Assembly: GCA_014858325.1 (NCBI GenBank)
Contig: RKCM01000154.1
Location: 1-12,278, forward strand
DNA length: 12,278 nt
From: Oscillospiraceae bacterium
Lineage (GTDB): Bacteria > Bacillota > Clostridia > Oscillospirales > Ruminococcaceae
Direction: 5' to 3'
Shown in pieces: positions 5,093 to 12,278 of the stretch. The number at the start of each line of letters is the position of its first letter. Position 1 is the stretch's first letter. The notes beneath the pieces were generated by a model. The model was not told the DNA's origin and did no database searches. It saw nothing but the letters and a program-made list of their open reading frames with translations. Made by a program: the position numbers and the translations under genes.

Positions 5093-6826
5093 TTAGTAAT
5101 CGCGGGAGGTGATCTCCTCCTCCAGCTTGCGGTAATCAAACTTGCCCACAGGAGTCATGGGCATTTCGGCAATGAACTTGTAGGCCACGGGCTGCACATA
5201 CTCGGGCAGCTCCTCCATGCACATCTGGCGCAGCTCTTTCACGATCTGCTTCTTCTTCACGCCTGCTGCCGCCGGGTTGAGCACGATGTAAACGAAGGGC
5301 AGGCGGCCCTGCACATGGTCCTTGTCGGCACAGCCAACCACCGAGCACTGGTGCACGGCGGGGTGCTGGCTCACCACGTTTTCGATCATGGAGGGGAACA
5401 CCTTGAAGCCGTCGTGCCGGATGATGAGCCGCTTGATGCGGCTGTCCAGATACACAAAGCCGTCCTCGTCCAGATAGCCGAGGTCGCCGGTGTGCACCCA
5501 GACGCGGCCATCCGCGTGGGTGCGCAGGATCATGGCCGTCTCGTCGGGCTTGTTGTAGTAGCCCTTCATCATGCCGGGGCCGCTGATGCACAGCTCGCCC
5601 CGCTGGCCGATGGGCAGTTCTTTCTCGGTGCCCGGCTCAAATACGGAGATCAGGGTGTTTACCATGGGGATGCCCACGCTGCCGGGCTTATTCACATTTC
5701 CGGCGGCCACGGTGGCGGCGGAGGAGACCTCCGTCATGCCGTAGCCCTTGGCCATGGGATACTCCACGTTGTGGGCCTTCAGGAACTCGTTGACGGTCTT
5801 CTCTGCGCCCAGCGAGATGGCGTCGCCGCCCGCTGCGTAGTTGCGGATGAAGGAGAGATCCTTCTTCTGCAGCTTGGGGTCGGCGGCGATCTGCTGGTAG
5901 TGGGAGGGCACGCCGAACATGTGTTCGGGCCGGTACTTCAGGAGCAGGCTGCCCAGCTTGGCCGGGTCGAGGTTGGGGATGATGACCACCTTCAGGCCCA
6001 GCACCAGCGGCAGATGCACGCCGCAGGCATAGCCGTAGGCAATGAAGGGGGGCATAATGTTCATCAAAGTCTGGCCCTTTTTGAACAGGGTGTCGTAAGC
6101 AGAGAACTGCTGCGCAATGGCGTTGAAGCAGCTGTCCGTCAGCATCACGCCCTTGGGCGAGCCGGTGGTGCCGCCGGTGTGGACGACGACGCAGGCATGG
6201 CCCGGGTCGTAGGGCTCGGCCGCCGTGCTCTGGCCCTCGCCGTTTGCGAGGAACTGCTTCCAGTGCAGCACGTTGGATTTGTACTTGTTTTTATCCGGGG
6301 AGGTCAGCTTATAGCCCAGCTTCAGGTGGATGGGCAGGGAGTCGGCCGGGGAGAGCACCAGCACCCGCTCCACGTGGGTGCGCTTGGCGGCCTGACGGCA
6401 GCGCTCGTACACCACGTTCAGGCAGATGAGCAGGTGGGAGTCCACTTCCTCAATGTATTCCCGGATGCCCTCCACGCTGTAGCGGGGGTCCACCAGGTTC
6501 AGCGTGGCACCGATGAGGTCGGCTGCATAGAAAGCATAGATGACCTCGGGGGTCATGACGCTCACCACCGTGATGATGTCGCCCTTTTTGACGCCGAGGC
6601 CCCGGAAGGCGGCGGCGGTCTTCTTCACGTTCACCATCAGGTCGGCGTAGGTGAAAACGCGGCCATAGTAATCTAGGGCGGCCTCGCCCAGACGGTTTTT
6701 ATTCTGGTGGCAGACGTAGTCGAAGGCGGTCATCTCCGGCAGCTTCTGCTCCAGGTACTTCGTATCGTAATACTTCAGCCAGGGACGCGCTTGCGAAGCG
6801 TAAAGAACATTCTGTTCGGTATTCAT
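5093..6826 (-). CDS. AMP-binding acyl-CoA synthetase / ligase
   Basis: A 577-aa member of the ANL adenylate-forming superfamily. It joins a carboxylic acid, probably a fatty or other acyl acid, to CoA through an acyl-AMP intermediate. Visible motifs in order: the phosphate-binding loop HTGGTTGSPKG (216-226), AAGGDAIS (331-338), the adenine motif KGYGMTE (360-366), HTGDLGYLDEDGFVYLDSRI (445-464) with hinge Asp461, and the C-terminal catalytic Lys562 in TPVGKFDYRKL. All key residues are intact and the length is normal. The start is uncertain: ATG at 6838 lies directly against the AAAAGGA site (no spacer), while ATG at 6826 has a 12-base spacer, so 6826 is preferred. It is the first gene of a unit with the secreted hydrolase, behind the promoter at 6899-6927. 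Substrate chain length cannot be read from sequence, and nothing nearby indicates a peptide synthetase. Confidence 0.92.
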   Translation of the reverse strand: MNTEQNVLYASQARPWLKYYDTKYLEQKLPEMTAFDYVCHQNKNRLGEAALDYYGRVFTYADLMVNVKKTAAAFRGLGVKKGDIITVVSVMTPEVIYAFYAADLIGATLNLVDPRYSVEGIREYIEEVDSHLLICLNVVYERCRQAAKRTHVERVLVLSPADSLPIHLKLGYKLTSPDKNKYKSNVLHWKQFLANGEGQSTAAEPYDPGHACVVVHTGGTTGSPKGVMLTDSCFNAIAQQFSAYDTLFKKGQTLMNIMPPFIAYGYACGVHLPLVLGLKVVIIPNLDPAKLGSLLLKYRPEHMFGVPSHYQQIAADPKLQKKDLSFIRNYAAGGDAISLGAEKTVNEFLKAHNVEYPMAKGYGMTEVSSAATVAAGNVNKPGSVGIPMVNTLISVFEPGTEKELPIGQRGELCISGPGMMKGYYNKPDETAMILRTHADGRVWVHTGDLGYLDEDGFVYLDSRIKRLIIRHDGFKVFPSMIENVVSQHPAVHQCSVVGCADKDHVQGRLPFVYIVLNPAAAGVKKKQIVKELRQMCMEELPEYVQPVAYKFIAEMPMTPVGKFDYRKLEEEITSRDY

Positions 6827-6898
6827 TGGCGAAACCATTCCTTTTGTTTTTACTTTCCCCCGGCAGGGGGGCTCTTATGGATTCTCTCCATCCAGACT

Positions 6899-6927
6899 AT
6901 TGTAGTGGAGCCATCCCCAAATGTCAA
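6899..6927 (-). promoter_or_regulatory. Promoter of the acyl-CoA synthetase-hydrolase operon
   Basis: On the - strand, TTGACA (6927-6922), exactly 17 bases, then TACAAT (6904-6899): 11 of 12 consensus positions at the ideal spacing. The start would fall near 6892, leaving a leader of about 65 nt. That leader contains a C5/G5 hairpin (about 6857-6870) without a U-run. The promoter sits in the 132-144 bases after oppF, where I see no terminator for the opp operon, so some read-through from opp is possible. Confidence 0.75.
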
Positions 6928-6970
6928 TAAACAGAGGGTGCGATTTGCGGGAAAGTTGTGCACGAATGGT

Positions 6971-7909
<939 letters not shown>

Positions 7910-7910
7910 C

Positions 7911-8963
7911 TTACATCCCCTCCTCTTGCAGCATTTTCACCGCAGCAGGCGGCTCGATCTTCGGGGCCCGGGGGTCCAGCAGCCAGGTCTTGGCCTTGTG
8001 GGTCAGGCTCACGTCAAAATAGGGGGGACGCTTCACAAAGTCGATCTTCAGCGCCTGCGGGTTGCGGGGCGCAAAGGCGTCGCCGTGGATCTCCGTAAAC
8101 AGGTTGGGCGGCGTGCCTTGAATGTTGAACAGGTCCGAGCCCTTGATGCCCATCTGGGGCATGCTGGACAGCAGCGCCCAGGTGTAGGGGTGGCGGGGGT
8201 CGTAGTAAATTTCATCGGCGGTGCCAATCTCCACGATGTCGCCTGCGTACATGACGGCTACCCGGTCGGCGATGTTGGCCACAACGCCCAGATCGTGGGT
8301 GATGAGGATGATGGTCAGGTTGTACTTCACCCGCATCTCCTTCAGCAGCTCCAAAATCTGTGCCTGAATGGTCACGTCCAGGGCGGTGGTGGGCTCATCG
8401 CAGATCAGGATCTGCGGGTTGCAGGCCACCGCAATGGCGATGACGACGCGCTGGCGCATACCGCCGGAGAACTCGTGGGGATACTGCCCAAAGCGGCGCT
8501 CCGGGTCCGTGATGCCCACATCCCGCAGGTATTCCAGCGTCTTTTCCCGGGCCTGTTTGCCCTTCAGACCCTGATGCAGCTCCACAGCTTCCAGGATCTG
8601 GTCGCCGATGGTCTTCAGAGGGTTCAGGCTGGTCATGGGGTCCTGCATGATCATGGCGATCTCGTGGCCCCGTACCTTCAGCCAGTCTTTCTCCTTTTTC
8701 AGCTCGGAGAGCCGGATGGGCTGGCCGTCGTCGGCCCCGTAGTAATCGATGGTGCCGCCGGTGATGGAGCCGTTGGCGTCCAGAAGGCCCATGAAGGACT
8801 TGGTGAACACAGATTTGCCGGAGCCGGATTCGCCTACGATGGCCAGCACTTCGCCGTGGTAGACGTCCAGATCGATGCCCCGGATGGCGTGGAGGATCTT
8901 TCCACGGAGATTGAACTTGATGTTGAGATCTTTGACCGAGAGGATCAGCTGATTCTTTTTCAT
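7911..8963 (-). CDS. oppD: Oligopeptide ABC transporter ATP-binding protein OppD
   Basis: A 350-aa ATPase, the partner of OppF. Walker A is GESGSGKS (44-51), the Q-loop is Gln107 (IMQDPMTSLNPL), the signature is FSGGMRQRVVIA (165-176), Walker B is ILICDEP (185-191), and the H-loop is His223. The C-terminal oligopeptide domain includes HPYTWALLSSMPQM, GTPPNL and GDAFAPRN. The Cys residues found at this place in many OppD/DppD proteins (GCxFxxRC) are absent; the remaining tail THKAKTWLLDPRAP resembles OppD of other Firmicutes. Its RBS (AAGGAGGG) overlaps the oppC stop region, and 13 bases separate the two genes. Confidence 0.94.
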   Translation of the reverse strand: MKKNQLILSVKDLNIKFNLRGKILHAIRGIDLDVYHGEVLAIVGESGSGKSVFTKSFMGLLDANGSITGGTIDYYGADDGQPIRLSELKKEKDWLKVRGHEIAMIMQDPMTSLNPLKTIGDQILEAVELHQGLKGKQAREKTLEYLRDVGITDPERRFGQYPHEFSGGMRQRVVIAIAVACNPQILICDEPTTALDVTIQAQILELLKEMRVKYNLTIILITHDLGVVANIADRVAVMYAGDIVEIGTADEIYYDPRHPYTWALLSSMPQMGIKGSDLFNIQGTPPNLFTEIHGDAFAPRNPQALKIDFVKRPPYFDVSLTHKAKTWLLDPRAPKIEPPAAVKMLQEEGM

Positions 8964-8976
8964 CCTCTGTCCCTCC

Positions 8977-10008
8977 TTACTGCAGATGGTTCTTCGGGTC
9001 GGCGGCGTCGGAGAAGGCGTTGCCGATCAGATAGAACGCAATGGTCACAAAGCTGAGGATGATGGTGGGGTACAGCAGCTGGTAGCGCAGACCCGCCTGC
9101 ATCATCACCTTGCGGCCGTCGTTGATGAGGTTGCCCAGAGAGGGCGTCTCGACGGAAAGGCCCAGACCGATGTAGGTGATGAACACCTCGCTGCCAATGG
9201 CGGCGGGGATGGTCAAAGCCATCCGCAGCATGATGACGCTGACAAGGTAGGGCAGCAGGTTGCGCAGCACGATGCGCACCGTGGGGGTGCCGATGCAGCG
9301 GGAGGCCACATTGTAGTCCCGGTCGCGGATGATGAGGATCTGGTTGCGGATGAAGCGTGCCATCTCGATCCAGCCCGTGATGGACATACCCAGGATCAGC
9401 GTTTTGACGCTGGGGGAAGCCACGTAGGAGATGAGGATGAGGATGATGGTGGAGGGCACGTTATCGCAGATGTTGTACAACTCGGTGAACAAAAAGTCCA
9501 GCTGGCGGACATAGCCCCACAGCACGCCTGCCGTAATGCCCACCACGGCCTCGATGAGGGCCACGAAGAAGGCGATGGTCAGGCTGGTGCGGGCACCCGC
9601 CCAGATGCGGGCCCACAGGTCCTGCCCGATGGCGTTGGAGCCCCAGATGAAGCCCATCTCGCCGGGGGCGATGTTGCGGTACTGCACGCCGGTGGCAGGG
9701 TCCACCTCGCACAGGTTGGGGTCCACCTGCCCGGGCAGGTGGGGCTGCAGGAAGGCAAAGGCCACCACGGCCACCAGCGCCACCAGCAGGATGACCGCGA
9801 TGCGGTTTTTGAAGAAAGCGCGGAAGGTACTGCCCCAATAGCTGTAGTTGGAGTAGGCCGTGGCTTCGGCCCGCTCCTCGCTGAAGCCGGCGGGGGTGAA
9901 CAGCTGGTCCTCCGGCAGCTTGGCCCAGGCTGCGGGCCCATCCTGCTGCAGTTTGTTCAGCTGGCTTTCCAGCTGCTTTGCTTTTTCGTTTTTCATGTGG
10001 AACAGCAT
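8977..10008 (-). CDS. oppC: Oligopeptide ABC transporter permease OppC
   Basis: A 343-aa inner-membrane permease. The N-terminus (1-65) is cytoplasmic and carries a short Lys/Gln/Leu-rich helix. Helix 1 follows (about 70-88, RIAVILLVALVAVVAFAF), then an extracytoplasmic loop, then the binding-protein-dependent transport domain with about five more helices. The coupling (EAA-like) loop lies around ASRCIGTPTVRIVLRNLLP, and GLGLSVETPSLGNLI is characteristic of OppC/DppC. The start ATG at 10008 overlaps the oppB stop (TAATG), a coupled arrangement with the RBS inside the last oppB codons. A second in-frame ATG at 9996 is possible but less likely. The frame is open farther upstream across oppB, but that part is an out-of-frame shadow. 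OppC forms the channel with OppB. Confidence 0.92.
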   Translation of the reverse strand: MLFHMKNEKAKQLESQLNKLQQDGPAAWAKLPEDQLFTPAGFSEERAEATAYSNYSYWGSTFRAFFKNRIAVILLVALVAVVAFAFLQPHLPGQVDPNLCEVDPATGVQYRNIAPGEMGFIWGSNAIGQDLWARIWAGARTSLTIAFFVALIEAVVGITAGVLWGYVRQLDFLFTELYNICDNVPSTIILILISYVASPSVKTLILGMSITGWIEMARFIRNQILIIRDRDYNVASRCIGTPTVRIVLRNLLPYLVSVIMLRMALTIPAAIGSEVFITYIGLGLSVETPSLGNLINDGRKVMMQAGLRYQLLYPTIILSFVTIAFYLIGNAFSDAADPKNHLQ

Positions 10009-10949
10009 TAACGGCCACCTTCTTTCTTGCCAAGGCTGATACGGGGATCGATGAGCACCATGAGCAGGTCGCCCAGGATCAGGCCGACGATGCCCACGCA
10101 GGCGTACAGCAGCACGATGCCCTGCACCATGGTGTTGTCGTGGCGCTGCACGCAGGTCACCAGCAGGCCGCCCATGCCGGGGATGCTGTACAGGCTCTCG
10201 ATGTAGATGGAGCCCACCACGGTGTTGAGGAAGGCCGAGGGAATGTACTGCACCAGCGGCACCATGGCATTGCGGAAGATGTGCTTGAGGGCGATCTTGT
10301 TCTCGCTCACGCCCTTGGCCCGGGCCAGCTTGACGTAATCCTTGTTGCTCTCGTCCACCATATAACGGCGCAGCCACATGGCGTAGAAGGCAACGTTGCC
10401 CAGGCTCATGGAGCAGACGGGCAGCACCCAGTACTTCCAGTTGGAGGCGTCAAACAGCAGGCCCACGCCCAGAGCCGTGGTGCCGTACATCTGGATGTAC
10501 AGGTAATACACGGCGCTGGGCACAGCCTGGATGAGGACGATGATGGCGGTGCCGATCTTATCCGGCCACCTGTTTTTGAAGCGGCCCATGCACATGCCCA
10601 TCGGGATGCCGATGATAAGGCTCAGCAGCATGGCATACACGCCCATCTGCACCGAGATGGGCAGCTTTTTGGCCAGAATGCCGGTGACAGAAGCGTTTAC
10701 CTTATAGATGTGGCTCACGCCGAGGTCGCCGTGGAGCGCGTTGCTCCAGAACCGGGCAATCTGCACCGGCAGCGGGTCCAGAAGACCCATGGACTGCAGA
10801 CCGGCCTGGATCTGCACTTCGGTCATTTTTTCATAGTTCGCAAAATAGCCTTCCACCGGCATCAGCCGCAGAAGACAGAACACGAGCGTCACGATGATGA
10901 ACAGCGTCAAAATGGAGCGCCCGATTCGTTTCGCCAGATATTTGAGCAT
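10008..10949 (-). CDS. oppB: Oligopeptide ABC transporter permease OppB
   Basis: A 313-aa inner-membrane permease. MLKYLAKRIGRSILTLFIIV is the typical OppB/DppB start with helix 1 at about 9-28, followed by an extracytoplasmic region that includes LGVSHIYKVNASV and five further hydrophobic helices. The coupling loop is RAKGVSENKIALKHIFRNAMVP, and SIPGMGGLL is the family signature near the end. The frame is open 47 codons upstream, but the family N-terminus and the GAGAGGGGTG site (10970-10959) point to the ATG at 10949. About 213 bases separate it from oppA, with terminator-like hairpins between. Its stop overlaps the oppC start by one base. Confidence 0.93.
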   Translation of the reverse strand: MLKYLAKRIGRSILTLFIIVTLVFCLLRLMPVEGYFANYEKMTEVQIQAGLQSMGLLDPLPVQIARFWSNALHGDLGVSHIYKVNASVTGILAKKLPISVQMGVYAMLLSLIIGIPMGMCMGRFKNRWPDKIGTAIIVLIQAVPSAVYYLYIQMYGTTALGVGLLFDASNWKYWVLPVCSMSLGNVAFYAMWLRRYMVDESNKDYVKLARAKGVSENKIALKHIFRNAMVPLVQYIPSAFLNTVVGSIYIESLYSIPGMGGLLVTCVQRHDNTMVQGIVLLYACVGIVGLILGDLLMVLIDPRISLGKKEGGR

Positions 10950-11005
10950 ATCTGTGCGCACCCCTCTCTTTTGTTTTTGAATCGCGGATAGGTATAGAAT
11001 ACAAC

Positions 11006-11031
11006 AAAAAACCACTTTTGGAAAGTGATTT
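11006..11031 (-). terminator. Second terminator-like hairpin between oppA and oppB
   Basis: Read on the - strand, a stem of about 10 bp with one T-G wobble (11031-11022 with 11018-11009) has a 3-nt loop. A run of six T overlaps and follows the 3' arm (11011-11006). It lies 40 bases beyond the stronger hairpin at 11069-11104. A weak promoter-like pair (TTTCCA, 17 bases, TATTCT) overlaps it, so the segment could instead serve oppB initiation. I could not decide between the two. Confidence 0.45.
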
Positions 11032-11068
11032 GCCCATTTTTCTTGAAAAAATAATTGAGGACCCGCAC

Positions 11069-11104
11069 AAAAAACACCCTGCACAGCCAAACTGCGCAGA
11101 GTGT
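11069..11104 (-). terminator. Intrinsic terminator / attenuator behind oppA
   Basis: On the - strand, ACACTCTGCGCAG (11104-11092) pairs with CTGTGCAGGGTGT (11086-11074) as a 13-bp stem with two G-T wobbles and a 5-nt loop. A run of six T follows (11074-11069). It begins about 58 bases after the oppA stop. Partial termination here would give more binding protein than permease, as is usual for opp operons. Confidence 0.8.
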
Positions 11105-11162
11105 CTGAAAATATTACAACTTGGCGAAGTCAGAATGAAATTTGCTTCATGGAAAGGCCGGC

Positions 11163-12278
11163 TCAACGAGCGTCGCGGTTGGCGTTGTACTCGTCCATGG
11201 AAACGTAGTGGTCCAGCACATGGATGCCCTTCAGGCGCTTATTGGAGAAGCCGGTGGAGGCGTACTGGCCCTCCCAGTAGTTCAGGCGGGTAGCCAGATA
11301 TTTGGGCACGCTCATGCCCATGGGGATGACGAGGGCGTTGTTGATGAGGGAGGCCTCGGCGTTGGCAAAGGCGTCGTAGCGGGCGTCGATGTCCTCGGTG
11401 AGGGCGGTGGCGTCCTCAATGGCCTTCATGTAGTTCAGCACGGCATCGGCGGTCTCGCCGGTGATGTAGCCGTCCTCCACGCCGGTGCGCAGGAAAGCGT
11501 AGCGGCTACCGCGGTCGCCCTCGGCCTGATAGAACGGGTCGGACTCGGTCTGCGGGTCGGAGTAGTCAGCGCCCCAGTTGCACAGCAGGAAGCAGAACTT
11601 GCCGTTGCGGCGCACGGTGGACAGGAAGCCGTCGGAGGGGCCTGCGGTGATGATGATATTGATGAAGTCGGCCCCGTCGTTCAGCACGCCCTCCAGCTGC
11701 TGCTTGAGCACCTGGCACTGCTTATCCCAGTCCACGGAGGAGGGGTTGTAGGGCACCTGCACCTTGATGGGGAAGGTGACGCCGGCTGCGGTCAGCTCCT
11801 CAATGGCCTTGTCACGGTACTCCTTGGCCTTAGCTTCGTCAAAGAACTCGGTGATGTTGGCCAGATCGCCGCACTGCAGGTAATCCACACCTTCGCTGTT
11901 TGCGCAGAAGCTGGGGGGCGTAACGGTGTTCAGCTTGTAGTTCTCGTAGCCCTCGGGTGCTTTGACGGCCAGCGTGGCGGAGTTGTTGATGCCGTACAGG
12001 AAAGCCTTGCGGAAGTTGGAGTTGTTGATGGCCTTGGCCCAGTTCTCCGGCTCATACTCTGCATCCAGACCGTCCACGGTGGCGTTGGAGAACTCGTGGG
12101 GCAGCGGGCAGAAGTTGAACATATAGAAATAGGTGTAGTTGGTGTTGGGGCGGTCCATGGACACCATGTCCTTGGTGGTGTCGTCGGCCAGCCAGCTGTC
12201 CAGGATGTCGGAGCCGATGGTGGCCTCGTCGATCTCGCCGCGCTTGATCATCTCGGGGCCGTTGACGCTGGCCTCGGC
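11163..12278 (-). CDS. oppA: Oligopeptide ABC transporter substrate-binding protein (partial)
   Basis: The last 371 residues of a family 5 extracellular solute-binding protein; the N-terminus with the signal peptide or lipobox lies beyond the right edge. The frame is open to base 12278 and ends in TGA. Recognisable parts are the mid-domain (NSNFRKAFLYGINNSA, the conserved FRKAF-type motif), NWGADYSDPQTESDPFY (the WGADYxDPxT motif of OppA/DppE proteins), and a final lobe with LINNALVIPMGMSVP. The protein captures peptides outside the membrane and hands them to OppBC. It is first in the operon as far as can be seen, and hairpins separate it from oppB. Peptide length preference cannot be told. 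No frameshift was noticed. Confidence 0.93.
   Translation of the reverse strand, partial: AEASVNGPEMIKRGEIDEATIGSDILDSWLADDTTKDMVSMDRPNTNYTYFYMFNFCPLPHEFSNATVDGLDAEYEPENWAKAINNSNFRKAFLYGINNSATLAVKAPEGYENYKLNTVTPPSFCANSEGVDYLQCGDLANITEFFDEAKAKEYRDKAIEELTAAGVTFPIKVQVPYNPSSVDWDKQCQVLKQQLEGVLNDGADFINIIITAGPSDGFLSTVRRNGKFCFLLCNWGADYSDPQTESDPFYQAEGDRGSRYAFLRTGVEDGYITGETADAVLNYMKAIEDATALTEDIDARYDAFANAEASLINNALVIPMGMSVPKYLATRLNYWEGQYASTGFSNKRLKGIHVLDHYVSMDEYNANRDAR

Noticed and set aside
3928..5112. Long + strand open frame (394 codons) opposite the SGNH hydrolase
   Set aside because: Its translation is rich in Gly, His, Val and Leu with no domain, and it mirrors codons of a clear gene on the other strand; it is a high-GC antisense shadow.
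4805..6676. 623-codon + strand open frame opposite the acyl-CoA synthetase
   Set aside because: The - strand carries every catalytic motif of the ANL family. The + strand product has no recognisable motif and no ribosome binding site.
8977..10377. Longer 466-codon version of OppC starting inside oppB
   Set aside because: The extra N-terminal part is Arg/Gly/His-rich out-of-frame translation of oppB. The TAATG overlap and the RBS place the start at 10008.

Overview
The window looks like a chromosomal segment of a high-GC gut Firmicute, most likely of the Faecalibacterium / Gemmiger / Subdoligranulum group (Oscillospiraceae). This is an inference from the codon usage, the gene families and the dispersed CCCTCTC...-type palindromic repeats; no marker gene in the window proves it. 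The left third is coded on the + strand and the right two thirds on the - strand. The two halves converge on a strong bidirectional terminator near 3883-3921.

Left part (+). The window opens with the last 40 codons of a 1-phosphofructokinase (fruK), followed by a complete fructose-type PTS transporter, EIIABC (fruA). Together they form the usual fructose uptake and phosphorylation operon, which ends in a terminator at 2201-2229. Two inverted copies of a palindromic, MITE/REP-like element lie on either side of fruA: 132-229, inside the operon, and 2233-2357, behind the terminator. The 535-base gap after fruA holds the terminator, the second repeat, a second and symmetrical terminator, and an AT-rich double promoter region. 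One promoter there (perfect TTGACA/TATAAT, - strand) points back at the symmetrical terminator and would make a non-coding RNA of about 137 nt. The other (+ strand) would drive an Lrp/AsnC-family regulator. After that comes a small DUF4358-type lipoprotein.

Right part (-), read from right to left. An oligopeptide ABC transporter operon runs oppA (binding protein, truncated by the window edge), an intergenic segment with two terminator-like hairpins, then oppB, oppC, oppD and oppF, packed with gaps of about 1-13 bases or overlapping. Downstream, a near-consensus promoter at 6899-6927 starts a two-gene unit: an AMP-binding acyl-CoA synthetase and, 28 bases later, a secreted SGNH/GDSL hydrolase. 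This pair suggests release of an acyl group outside the cell and its CoA activation inside, but the substrate is unknown.

Overall the region is about nutrient capture: fructose by PTS, peptides by ABC transporter, possibly acyl groups by hydrolase plus ligase, next to an amino-acid-responsive type of regulator. The genes belong to known families. The least explained item is the putative small RNA at 2373-2509, followed by the hairpin-conserving repeats around fruA.
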